NCBI GenBank assembly: GCA_045643825.1
Contig: JAZRFV010000080.1
Location: forward strand, 1 to 21,652
Reading direction: 5' to 3'
DNA length: 21,652 nt
Source: Scatosoma sp045643825
GTDB taxonomy: Bacteria > Bacillota > Clostridia > Christensenellales > Borkfalkiaceae
Shown here piece after piece: positions 6,700 to 15,100 of this stretch. The position numbers were made by a program, and so were the translations under genes. Each line of letters begins with the position of its first letter. Position 1 is the stretch's first letter. A model generated the notes under the pieces. It had not been told where the DNA came from and searched no databases. It saw only the letters and a program-made list of their open reading frames with translations.

Positions 6700-7926
6700 T
6701 TACATCAACTTTGCAAGGATTTTCTTCAATGCATATTTGCAATGTTCGTAGGTTAAACCGCCTTGGAAATATGCCGTGTAAGGCTCTTTCACGGGAGCAT
6801 CGGCGGAAAGCTCGATACTTGCCCCTTCCACAAAGCACCCTGCCGCCATAATTACCTTGCTGTCGTAACCAGGCATATCCCAAGGCTCCAAGGTAACAAA
6901 GCTATCAACGGGCGACGCCTCCTGTACCGATTGAATAAAATCGCAAAGCTGCTTTGCCGTGTCAAAACGGATCGCACGCGTGATATCCGCGGGCGTTTTT
7001 TCAATCTTAGGGAAGTTTTCATACCCCAAATTTTCCATACACTTACCGATAACAAGGCTACCCTTGATTGCTTGGTTTACCGTATGGGGAGCCATAAACA
7101 AGCCTTGATAGAACAATCTCCAACCGTACGCGTAGGAGCCAACCTCGTTACCAATCGAAGGTGCGGTCAATCGTCTACCAATCAAATCCACGTATTTTTC
7201 ACTACCAATGATATAACCGCCCGTAGGTGCAAGTCCACCACCAGGGTTTTTAATCAACGAGCCTACCGCTACGTCAGCACCAACGTCACAAGGTTCTTGC
7301 TTTTCTACGAATTCCCCATAGCAGTTGTCTACGAAAATACAGCCGTTGAAGCCGTTTTCACGGACAAACGAGCAAATTTCACCGATTTCCGCAACGGTGA
7401 AAGCATCACGAAGTTCGTACCCGCGCGAACGTTGGATATAAATCATTTTCAGCTTATCGCCGATGCGTTGCATATCCGCCAAGATTGCTTCTTTGTCGAA
7501 TTTGCCATCCGAAGTCAAATCAGTGCAATCAAAGGAAATGCCATAATCCTTCAAAGAGCCGTTGCCGTCGCCATAGATTACCCCACGAATGGTGTCGTAA
7601 GGCATACCCGAAACGGACAATACAGCATCGCCCGTACGTAATACGCCAAACAAGCCTACGGTCAAGGCATGCGTACCGCTTAAAAGCGCAGGCGAAACGA
7701 TACCACTTTCTGCACCCATCGATTTCGCGAACACGTCGCCAAGAACGAAACGCCCTTCGTCGCCATAGCCGTAACCCGTCGAAGGGTTAAAATGGCGAAG
7801 TGCAAGCGAATGTTCGTTAAACGCCTTCAACACCTTTTCTTGGTTATATTCGCTGATTTCATCCGCCAAAGCGAATTGCTTGGTTAATTGTTCTTCACTC
7901 TTTTTAATAAGTTCTTCTACCGTCAT
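6700..7926 (-). CDS. Methionine gamma-lyase family PLP enzyme (YnbB-like)
   Basis: A 408-aa fold-type I PLP enzyme of the family often labelled 'aluminium resistance protein' or Met_gamma_lyase (PF06838); its substrate is not settled. Features: GYGYGDEGR near the N-terminus (51-59), a cofactor-phosphate region around SGTHAL (83-88), D200 in FVDNCYGEF for the pyridine nitrogen, and the probable Schiff-base lysine K226 in GSLIKNPGGG. Length is normal. The ribosome-binding site GAGAGGAT (7933-7940) supports the ATG. It is the last gene of the miaB-mutS-mutL-miaA operon. In Bacillus the homologue ynbB is also near miaA, usually with hfq and hflX; neither is here, and the 51-base gap is too short for hfq. 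Confidence 0.88.
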   Translation of the reverse strand: MTVEELIKKSEEQLTKQFALADEISEYNQEKVLKAFNEHSLALRHFNPSTGYGYGDEGRFVLGDVFAKSMGAESGIVSPALLSGTHALTVGLFGVLRTGDAVLSVSGMPYDTIRGVIYGDGNGSLKDYGISFDCTDLTSDGKFDKEAILADMQRIGDKLKMIYIQRSRGYELRDAFTVAEIGEICSFVRENGFNGCIFVDNCYGEFVEKQEPCDVGADVAVGSLIKNPGGGLAPTGGYIIGSEKYVDLIGRRLTAPSIGNEVGSYAYGWRLFYQGLFMAPHTVNQAIKGSLVIGKCMENLGYENFPKIEKTPADITRAIRFDTAKQLCDFIQSVQEASPVDSFVTLEPWDMPGYDSKVIMAAGCFVEGASIELSADAPVKEPYTAYFQGGLTYEHCKYALKKILAKLM

Positions 7927-7977
7927 ATTTCTATCCTCTCTTGTATTATGTTAGACATAGGTATTACGCCACGCATA

Positions 7978-8883
7978 CTACCTGATATTTAAAAGCTCTG
8001 CAACCCTTTCCACCGTTGCCTCTTCAGGTGCCAAATACGTATGATTTTGCATACGTTTAAAGAAGGTTTGCTGCCTTTTTGCGTACTTTCTTGTGTTATT
8101 TTTGATGATTTCCATCATTTCCGCCTCGGCTTGACCGATACGCAGGCCTTCCGCAATTTCCTTATAACCTATGCCTTGCATACATTGCATGTCTTCCGTG
8201 ACGCCATCACGCAACAACCCTTGCACCTCTTCCATCAAGCCTTGTGTAAACATTTGCTCTACACGAAGGTTGATACGATTGTACAATTTATCCCTTGGAT
8301 AATCAATGGAAACCGCCTCAAAATCGAAACGAGGAATGGGCGCGTCCTGTTGTAAGGATTTTGCCTTACCCGTTACGTCGTAAATTTCTAACGCACGAAT
8401 CACACGCTTTAAATCGTTATAATGCAACTTTTTCGCACTCTCGGGATCTTTCTCTTGCAAAATGGAATATACGTATTCCTTGCCCTTTTCTTCAGCAAGA
8501 CGTTCGTATTCCGCACGCAATTCCTCATTTGCGCCAACGTTACCAAACTGGCTCTTATACAGCAAGGAATTGATGTAAAACCCAGTACCGCCGCAAATAA
8601 TCGGTGTTTTCCCTTCCGCCAACAGCCTTTCTACGATAGGCAACGCCATTTCCTCGTAATCGCTAACGGAAAAGCTTTGCGTAGGCTCTACAACGTCAAT
8701 CATATGGTGAGGAATACCTTCCCTTTCGTCCAAGGTCGGCTTGGCTGTACCGATATTCAACCCTTTATAGACCAAAAGGGAATCGGCGGATATAATTTCG
8801 CCATTGAATGCTTTTGCACAAGCCACCGACAAAGCCGTTTTGCCCGATGCCGTTGCGCCACAAATTACAAATACCTTCGACAT
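7978..8883 (-). CDS. miaA: tRNA dimethylallyltransferase (MiaA)
   Basis: Transfers a dimethylallyl group to N6 of A37 in tRNAs that read UNN codons, giving i6A, the substrate of MiaB. The product from the chosen start is 301 aa. It has the P-loop GATASGKT (9-16), the substrate segment SADSLLVYKGLNIGTAKP, and the conserved GGTGFY and GIGYKE motifs. An upstream in-frame ATG at 8958 would add 25 residues lying inside mutL. The ATG at 8883 is preferred because it has an AGAGGA site and begins the conserved MSKVFVICGATASGKT sequence. It overlaps the mutL stop as TGATG, indicating translational coupling. Confidence 0.96.
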   Translation of the reverse strand: MSKVFVICGATASGKTALSVACAKAFNGEIISADSLLVYKGLNIGTAKPTLDEREGIPHHMIDVVEPTQSFSVSDYEEMALPIVERLLAEGKTPIICGGTGFYINSLLYKSQFGNVGANEELRAEYERLAEEKGKEYVYSILQEKDPESAKKLHYNDLKRVIRALEIYDVTGKAKSLQQDAPIPRFDFEAVSIDYPRDKLYNRINLRVEQMFTQGLMEEVQGLLRDGVTEDMQCMQGIGYKEIAEGLRIGQAEAEMMEIIKNNTRKYAKRQQTFFKRMQNHTYLAPEEATVERVAELLNIR

Positions 8884-11003
8884 CAAACAATCCTCTTGAA
8901 CATTTTTTCTATTTCCGTACGGCTCATTTTTACAACCACGGGACGGCCGTGAGGACATTTCAAGCCCATATCCCCATCCATCAGGGCAAATAACGCATCG
9001 ATTTCTTCACGAGTCAAGTCCATACCGCCTTTTACAGCCGCTTTGCAAGCCGCGGACGCCAATTTATCCTTCAATAGATCGGTCAAGCGGATTGCTTTAT
9101 ATCCACCGATATCGCCCAAAATTTCATTGAAAAACGATACCAAATCCATATTTTGCAAATCTAAAGGAACTGCATAGACCAACAGCTTTCCGTCTTCTAA
9201 ACGAGTATCAAAACCAATCTCGTCAATTTCCGTTAAATGTTCTTGCAAAAACTCAAACTCGAAAATATTTAACCCCATTTCAAACGGCACAAGCATAGGC
9301 TGTTGCACAACTTCACGGTTTTGCATTTTCTCTTTAAAACGGTTAAAAATCAAACGCTCGTGCGCGGCATGCTGGTCGATGATATATACGTCGTCCTTAC
9401 ATTCGTACATTAAATAGGTATTAAACAGCTTGCCTGCATAGGTCGAGGAAGCAATATCAATACGGTTTTGTTGACGTTTTCTCTCCAACTCCTCCAAGTA
9501 GCGCTTATTCTCCTCAAAAGGATCCGTCACTGTCTTATTTTCAGCCTTACGCAACAATGCCAACGCCTCTGATTGCGAAAGCCTTGCACCAGGTACAAAC
9601 AAATCGGGGAAGTTCTTCTCGAAGTAGTTCTCCTCATTTTTAGAGGATTTCTTCCTCTTTTTGTTGGATGGATTATACTCGCCAATCTCGTCAAATGGAA
9701 TAAATCCAGGGATTTTCTCCGTTTTCTCTTCTTTTACCTCAAAAGGCAGTTCCATGCCTTGCTTTATTGCTGTGAATCCAGGAGCGCTTATCTCCATTTC
9801 ACGGCGCGCATCCTCGTAAGAAATTGTAGGACTTTCCGTGGAAGATGCTTTTAATATATCTTCAGGCAACTCCTCGCTCGCTTTGGATAAATCAAACATC
9901 GAGATATAAGGCGCCTTACCCTTTACCTTCTTTTCCTTCTCCTCTTGAGGAGCAGGCGCAGGAATTTCGTCAGCATACACCATCGTAGAAGGCTTTGAGA
10001 CAATATATTCCAACGCTTTAGTTTGCCCATCCAAAACCGAGGATATTACCGAATAAATACACCCGTAAATGATTTTATTATCAGCAAAACGCACGTCAGC
10101 CTTATTCGGATGTACGTTAACGTCTACAATCTCCGTCGGCACGTCGATATACAAAACATAAAAAGGATATTGTCTTCTCATTGCATAAGAAGAATACGCA
10201 TTGGAAATCGCCGAGGATATCGTTATATTTTGTACAAATCTACCATTTAAAAATACGCTTTGATAGCTTTTATTTGCCTTGAAAAAGTTTTGATTGCCGA
10301 TATACCCACGGATATGGATACCGTGCTTATTTGCATCAATTTGGAAGCATTGTGACAATGTAGAAGCGCCATAAATACCAACAAGCGCCTCTTCTACGCC
10401 GCCGCCGAACGATTGAAGCTGCTTTTTACCATCCACATAGTAGGTAAATGCGATTTCAGGACGATTAAGGATAAAACGAGAAACGAAGTTCGTGATATCC
10501 GTTTCTTCCCCTTTATCCGTCTTCAAAAAGCCCAAACGCACGGGAGTATTATAGAAAAGCATTTCCACGGAAACGTCCGTACCGTTTTCACCCGCCGCCT
10601 CGGTGATTTGTCCAAGCTCACCGCCTTCCGACGTCAAGGAGTAGCATTTGCCATCCTTGGTTTTCGAGGTAATCGTCATCATAGACACAGCAGCAATCGA
10701 CGCCACGGCTTCCCCACGGAAACCAAGCGTTAAGATGTTGTCCAAATCCTCCGCCTGCGCGATTTTACTCGTTGCATGGGGTAAAAATGCAGAATGCAGG
10801 TCATCTCGTTCGATACCACAACCATTATCTACCACGCGGATAAGCTGTTTGCCGCCGCCTTCAATATAAATCTCTATCTCCGTTGCCCCTGCGTCAATGG
10901 CATTTTCAACAAGCTCTTTTACAACGGAATATGGTCTATCGACAACTTCTCCTGCGGCAATTCGGTTGTATACCTTTGCAGGCAATATGTTAATTTTAGG
11001 CAT
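8883..11003 (-). CDS. mutL: DNA mismatch repair protein MutL
   Basis: Links MutS recognition to strand removal. The 706-aa product has an N-terminal GHKL ATPase: the ELVENAIDAG helix (30-39), DNGCGI (59-64), HATSK (76-80) and GFRGE (94-98). A variable linker, rich in Glu, Lys and Pro, covers about 335-520. The C-terminal domain carries endonuclease-type motifs, DQHAAHE (543-549) and CPHGRP (683-688), as in Bacillus rather than E. coli MutL. The last acidic residue of the DQHA(x)2E(x)4E signature is Asn554 here. The metal-binding D543, H545, E549, C683 and H685 equivalents are kept, so nicking activity is likely. The ATG overlaps the mutS stop as TAATG and has a GGAGAG site. Confidence 0.97.
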   Translation of the reverse strand: MPKINILPAKVYNRIAAGEVVDRPYSVVKELVENAIDAGATEIEIYIEGGGKQLIRVVDNGCGIERDDLHSAFLPHATSKIAQAEDLDNILTLGFRGEAVASIAAVSMMTITSKTKDGKCYSLTSEGGELGQITEAAGENGTDVSVEMLFYNTPVRLGFLKTDKGEETDITNFVSRFILNRPEIAFTYYVDGKKQLQSFGGGVEEALVGIYGASTLSQCFQIDANKHGIHIRGYIGNQNFFKANKSYQSVFLNGRFVQNITISSAISNAYSSYAMRRQYPFYVLYIDVPTEIVDVNVHPNKADVRFADNKIIYGCIYSVISSVLDGQTKALEYIVSKPSTMVYADEIPAPAPQEEKEKKVKGKAPYISMFDLSKASEELPEDILKASSTESPTISYEDARREMEISAPGFTAIKQGMELPFEVKEEKTEKIPGFIPFDEIGEYNPSNKKRKKSSKNEENYFEKNFPDLFVPGARLSQSEALALLRKAENKTVTDPFEENKRYLEELERKRQQNRIDIASSTYAGKLFNTYLMYECKDDVYIIDQHAAHERLIFNRFKEKMQNREVVQQPMLVPFEMGLNIFEFEFLQEHLTEIDEIGFDTRLEDGKLLVYAVPLDLQNMDLVSFFNEILGDIGGYKAIRLTDLLKDKLASAACKAAVKGGMDLTREEIDALFALMDGDMGLKCPHGRPVVVKMSRTEIEKMFKRIV

Positions 11004-13597
11004 TATAACTCTCCGTCAATTTTATCCTTTAAATCCCCAAGCAATATAAATGCTTGCATGGGAGACATCGTGTTTAAGTCGATCTCCGAAATAATCTTTT
11101 CCACTTCCGACAAGGTCTTTTCTTCCACAACCTCTTCTTCCATGAATTCCGTTTGGATTTTACCTCTTGCGATATCGTTCTTTTCAAGCGCCTTCAAGAT
11201 ACTCTTCGCCCTTGTCGTTACTTCCTTGGGAACCCCCGCAAGCGAGGCTACCTCAATACCAAAGCTACGGTTTGCGCCGCCTCTTGCAATTTTACGCAAG
11301 AATACGATTGCACCGTTAAACTCTTTTACCGTTACCTTGTAATTTTTTACCCCTTCCAGCTTGTTTTCAAGCTCTGTCAATTCGTGATAGTGGGTAGAGA
11401 ACAAGGTTTTTGCTCCGATATGCTTGGTTAAGAATTCGATTACCGACCAAGCAATGGACAAACCGTCGTAGGTACTCGTCCCACGGCCAACCTCGTCCAA
11501 AATCAAAAGGCTGTCCTTGGTTGCATGCAACAAGATCGTTGCGACCTCGGTCATCTCTACCATAAAGGTACTTTGGTCGAAGATTAAGTTATCACTTGCT
11601 CCAACGCGGGTAAAGATTCGATCCGTCAAAGGGATTTCCGCCGCCTTCGCGGGTACAAACGAGCCAATATGCGCCATAATTACGTTTAACGCAACTTGAC
11701 GCATGTACGTACTCTTACCCGCCATATTCGGCCCCGTAATAATTACACAACGGTTATCCTCATTGTCAAGCAAAGTATCATTCGGCACGAAGCGTTCTTT
11801 CGAAATCGCCTCTACAACAGGATGACGCCCATCCGTAATGCGGAGTGGATTGCCGCCATCCATAATTTGAGGGCGGACGTACTTGCGTTCCTTTGCAACG
11901 GTAGCAAACGACACCAAGCAATCCAACAAGGCAATCGCCGAAGATACCGTCTTCAACTGCTCAATGTGTGCAAGCAGCACATCCATAAGCTGTGCATACA
12001 ATTTGTTTTCAATTTGGATTGCACGTTCGCCACTCGTCAACACTTTCTCTTCAAAAATCTTTAATTCCTGCGTGATAAAGCGTTCACCCGTGGTTAAGGT
12101 TTGCTTACGGATATATTCAGGTGGTACTTGTTCCCTGAAGGAATTCGACACCTCGATATAGTAACCGAACACCCTATTAAAGCCTACCTTCAAGGTCTTA
12201 ATCCCCGTGCGTTCCCTTTCGTTGTATTCAATTTCACGGAGAATTTGTTCCGCATCCTTTTTGATGGTACGAAGCTCGTCCAACTCCGCAAAGAATCCGT
12301 CACGGATATATCCCCCGTCCTTCATATTCGCAGGCGCCTCTTCTTTAATAGCCGCAGCAAGTAAATCAGCAAGCTCCGACATATCCAAAAGGCCCGCGTT
12401 TACATCCCCAAGAATTGCCGAGGTAAAGCCCGTTAACTGGAACTTTAAGGAAGGCAACGCTTGTAAGGATTTTCGCAGCGCATTACAATCTCTCGGCATA
12501 AAGTTGCCGTTGGAAATTTTACCTGCCAAACGCTCGATATCGTTCATTTCGTGTAAAATTTCCGACAAGCCAACACGTACGACGGAAGAACTATACAATT
12601 CCTCTACGCCGTTTAAACGATATTCAATTTCCGATTTATCCTTCAAGGGGGACAAAATCATACGAGAGAGCAAACGCGCACCCATACCCGTTTTTGTCTT
12701 ATCCATCACCCACAAAAGAGAGCCATACTTTTTGTTTTCGGCATTATTTTTAAGCAATTCGAGGTTGCGAACCGCATTGCCGTCAAGCGTCATATAACGG
12801 TCTTTATTAATTACCTTAATCGAACTGATATTTACCAGCGAGTGCTTTTGCGTTTCTCTTAAATATTCAATAAGCGCACCAGAAACCGCAATCAGGTTTT
12901 CCTTTCCACTCATACCATAAGCGGATAAGGTCTTTGCGCCCAACTGCTCTAAAAGGTTATTTTCCGCATGCTTAACGTTAAACGCCCAAGGCATATAGCA
13001 AGAGAAAGGCGGCAATAAATTGTGGCGGATTTCCTTAATCTCTTTTGTCAAGGAAAGCATATCGTCGTTGCAAATAACCTCCGCAACGGAAAGCTTTACG
13101 AGATGTTCCACCAACTCGTACACCGCATTCTCACCTAAAAACTCCTCCACGAAAAATTCACCCGTGGTAATATCCGTCCAAGCCACCGAAGCGCCGTCGG
13201 GGAATTTAAACACGCAAGCGATGTAATTATTCTTGCTCTCGTCCAGCATTGTTTCTTCCGTTAGGGTGCCTGCGGATATAATGCGCACTACGTCACGTTC
13301 TACAAGCCCTTTGCTTGCTTTGGGATCGGAAAGCTGGTCACAAATCGCCACCTTTTCGCCAAGAGCAACCAATTTTGCAATATAAGTATCCGCCGCATGG
13401 TAAGGAATACCACACATCGGTGCACGCTCTGCCAAGCCACAATCCCTACCCGTTAAGGTCAAATCTAACATCTTCGATACCTTTACGGCATCGTCAAAAA
13501 ACATCTCGTAAAAGTCACCGAGACGGTAAAAAACTACACAATCCTTATGCTTTTCCTTCACGGAAAGATAATGCGACATCATTTGTGAAAGTGCCAT
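11003..13597 (-). CDS. mutS: DNA mismatch repair protein MutS
   Basis: ATP-dependent sensor of base mismatches and small loops. The 864-aa product is full length. It carries the mismatch-reading F-x-E in GDFYEMF (F29, E31), connector and lever regions, Walker A GPNMAGKS (622-629), Walker B LLILDE (697-702) followed by the signature GRGTSTYDG, and the helix-turn-helix FGIEVA region near 779. The ATG at 13597 has GAGGTGAG at 13601-13608. It lies 14 bases after miaB and overlaps mutL, so repair and tRNA-modification genes share a transcript. Confidence 0.98.
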   Translation of the reverse strand: MALSQMMSHYLSVKEKHKDCVVFYRLGDFYEMFFDDAVKVSKMLDLTLTGRDCGLAERAPMCGIPYHAADTYIAKLVALGEKVAICDQLSDPKASKGLVERDVVRIISAGTLTEETMLDESKNNYIACVFKFPDGASVAWTDITTGEFFVEEFLGENAVYELVEHLVKLSVAEVICNDDMLSLTKEIKEIRHNLLPPFSCYMPWAFNVKHAENNLLEQLGAKTLSAYGMSGKENLIAVSGALIEYLRETQKHSLVNISSIKVINKDRYMTLDGNAVRNLELLKNNAENKKYGSLLWVMDKTKTGMGARLLSRMILSPLKDKSEIEYRLNGVEELYSSSVVRVGLSEILHEMNDIERLAGKISNGNFMPRDCNALRKSLQALPSLKFQLTGFTSAILGDVNAGLLDMSELADLLAAAIKEEAPANMKDGGYIRDGFFAELDELRTIKKDAEQILREIEYNERERTGIKTLKVGFNRVFGYYIEVSNSFREQVPPEYIRKQTLTTGERFITQELKIFEEKVLTSGERAIQIENKLYAQLMDVLLAHIEQLKTVSSAIALLDCLVSFATVAKERKYVRPQIMDGGNPLRITDGRHPVVEAISKERFVPNDTLLDNEDNRCVIITGPNMAGKSTYMRQVALNVIMAHIGSFVPAKAAEIPLTDRIFTRVGASDNLIFDQSTFMVEMTEVATILLHATKDSLLILDEVGRGTSTYDGLSIAWSVIEFLTKHIGAKTLFSTHYHELTELENKLEGVKNYKVTVKEFNGAIVFLRKIARGGANRSFGIEVASLAGVPKEVTTRAKSILKALEKNDIARGKIQTEFMEEEVVEEKTLSEVEKIISEIDLNTMSPMQAFILLGDLKDKIDGEL

Positions 13598-13611
13598 ATA
13601 CTCACCTCAAA

Positions 13612-14928
13612 TTAAACCAATTCCCCAAACAGCGAAATGCCGTTCGCCTTCGTTATTTTCACCTGCACAACCTGACCGATAAGGTCTGTTTCACTCTTGA
13701 AATACCCCATACGGCCAAACTCGTCACGCCCCATATAGAAGCCTTTTTTCTCGTCGTAGTCCTCGCAAAGGATTTCTACCGTCTTGCCTAAATACTTCTC
13801 CGATTTATTTCTCGTCAAGGTATTTACAAGCTCAACAAGACGCATAATGCGATCCTTTTGGATTTCGGGAGGGATATGTCCTTCCATCTCCGCCGCCTTC
13901 GTGCCTTGTCTTGTGGAATACACAAAGGTAAACGCCGAAGCAAAGTCTACCTCCTTTACGAGTGCCTCCGTTTGCAAATAATCCTCTTCCGTTTCCCCAG
14001 GGAAGCCAACGATAATATCCGTCGTTACCTCCGCCTCGGGCAAGTAGCTTTTCAGCATACGGATTTCTTCCAAGTACTTTTCACGGGTATATCGACGGTT
14101 CATTGCCTTTAAAATCTCGTTGGATCCAGATTGCACGGGCAAATGCACGAGCCTGCATATCTTTCTATGCTTTGCCATTACCTTCACCACATCCTCGTTA
14201 AAATCCTTGGGATGGCTGGTCATAAAGCGCAAACGGAAATCCCCTTCAATGGAAGCAACCGCATCCAAAAGCTGTGCGAAGCTCATACCCGTAGAACCGT
14301 CCGAACCATAGGAGTTTACGTTTTGGCCGAGCAAGGTAATTTCCTTATACCCTTCCTCCACCAAAGAGCGCACCTCGTTGATGATATTTTCAGGCTTTCT
14401 CGAACGCTCTCTACCGCGTACGTAAGGCACGATACAGTAAGAGCAGAAGTTGTTACAGCCGTACATAATGTTTACCCAAGCGTTGGGATAACTTGTACGA
14501 TACGCATCGGGAAATTCGACAATCGGCCCTTCTTTTTCACGGATAGAAATCACCTTTTTCTTTTGCGCCTTCTTTTGAAGGATTAAATCGCCAAGCTCCT
14601 CCAAATTGAGCGTACCAAACATAATGTCGATAAAGGGAAATTTCTTTTTCAAGACGTCCGTCTTCCCTTTTTCCTGCGTCATACAACCGCCGACCGCAAT
14701 CAAAAGGTTGGGGTTTGCCTTTTTCATTTTCTTTAACGCGCCGATGTTACCAAAGGCATGATTTTCCGCATTTTCACGGATACAGCAGGTATTAAAAACG
14801 ATAATATCCGCCTCTTCAAGCGTGGCGCCTTCCACATAATTCAATCTACGCAAAATCCCTGCGATTTTTTCCGATTCGTGTACGTTCATTTGACAGCCGT
14901 ACGTTACGATATAGTATTTTTCTTGCAT
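13612..14928 (-). CDS. miaB: tRNA-2-methylthio-N6-dimethylallyladenosine synthase (MiaB)
   Basis: Radical-SAM methylthiotransferase that turns i6A37 into ms2i6A37, acting after MiaA. An N-terminal UPF0004 domain supplies three cysteines for the auxiliary [4Fe-4S] cluster (YGCQMN, NTCCIRE, GGCMTQ). The radical-SAM triad is CxxxCxxC in YGCNNFCSYCIVPY, and a TRAM domain ends the protein. From the start chosen here it is 438 aa. In-frame ATGs at 14934, 14943 and 14997 are also possible. I prefer 14928 because GGAAAG lies seven bases upstream and the product begins MQEKYYIVTYGCQMN like other Clostridia MiaB. The ATG at 14997 lies inside the promoter spacer and is unlikely. First gene of the operon. 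Confidence 0.95.
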   Translation of the reverse strand: MQEKYYIVTYGCQMNVHESEKIAGILRRLNYVEGATLEEADIIVFNTCCIRENAENHAFGNIGALKKMKKANPNLLIAVGGCMTQEKGKTDVLKKKFPFIDIMFGTLNLEELGDLILQKKAQKKKVISIREKEGPIVEFPDAYRTSYPNAWVNIMYGCNNFCSYCIVPYVRGRERSRKPENIINEVRSLVEEGYKEITLLGQNVNSYGSDGSTGMSFAQLLDAVASIEGDFRLRFMTSHPKDFNEDVVKVMAKHRKICRLVHLPVQSGSNEILKAMNRRYTREKYLEEIRMLKSYLPEAEVTTDIIVGFPGETEEDYLQTEALVKEVDFASAFTFVYSTRQGTKAAEMEGHIPPEIQKDRIMRLVELVNTLTRNKSEKYLGKTVEILCEDYDEKKGFYMGRDEFGRMGYFKSETDLIGQVVQVKITKANGISLFGELV

Positions 14929-14967
14929 ATCCATTCTTTCCATTTTTCTCAATCGGGCGCAATACCC

Positions 14968-14994
14968 GAGTATAATATTTTTTATATTATACTC
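14968..14994. repeat. Perfect 11-bp inverted repeat over the miaB -10 box
   Basis: GAGTATAATAT (14968-14978), five T, ATATTATACTC (14984-14994). Both arms contain TATAAT, so each strand presents a -10 hexamer; the minus-strand one has a good -35, the plus-strand one does not. It could be an operator or a short hairpin at the transcript start. Confidence 0.7.
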
Positions 14995-15014
14995 CATTTT
15001 TCCTTTTTTCGCAA
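14986..15014 (-). promoter_or_regulatory. Predicted sigma-A promoter of the miaB-mutS-mutL-miaA operon
   Basis: Read on the minus strand: TTGCGA (15014-15009), a 17-base spacer, and a perfect TATAAT (14991-14986). Transcription would begin near 14979, leaving a leader of about 50 bases. The -10 box lies within the right arm of a perfect 11-bp inverted repeat at 14968-14994. Confidence 0.7.
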
Positions 15015-15026
15015 GTCTTTAAATGC

Positions 15027-15092
15027 GTATTGTCGTATTTTAAGGTAAAATTTCCACACAAATATCAATAAAAACCCTAAAATACGCAATAC
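15027..15092. repeat. Inverted repeat in the miaB/PBP divergent region
   Basis: GTATTG-T-CGTATTTTA (15027-15042) pairs with TAAAATACGCAATAC (15078-15092), 15 base pairs with a single bulged T and a 35-base loop. The right arm ends eight bases before the PBP start codon. The sequence CGCAATAC of the right arm occurs again at 14958-14965. Confidence 0.65.
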
Positions 15093-15100
15093 TGTTTTCA

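Noticed and set aside
7927..7977. A hidden hfq gene between miaA and the YnbB-like gene, as in Bacillus
   Set aside because: The gap is 51 bases, far too short for Hfq, and shows no coding sequence.
13612..14997. miaB starting at ATG 14997
   Set aside because: This ATG lies within the spacer of a strong predicted promoter, upstream of the expected transcription start; later in-frame ATGs fit the family's N-terminus better.
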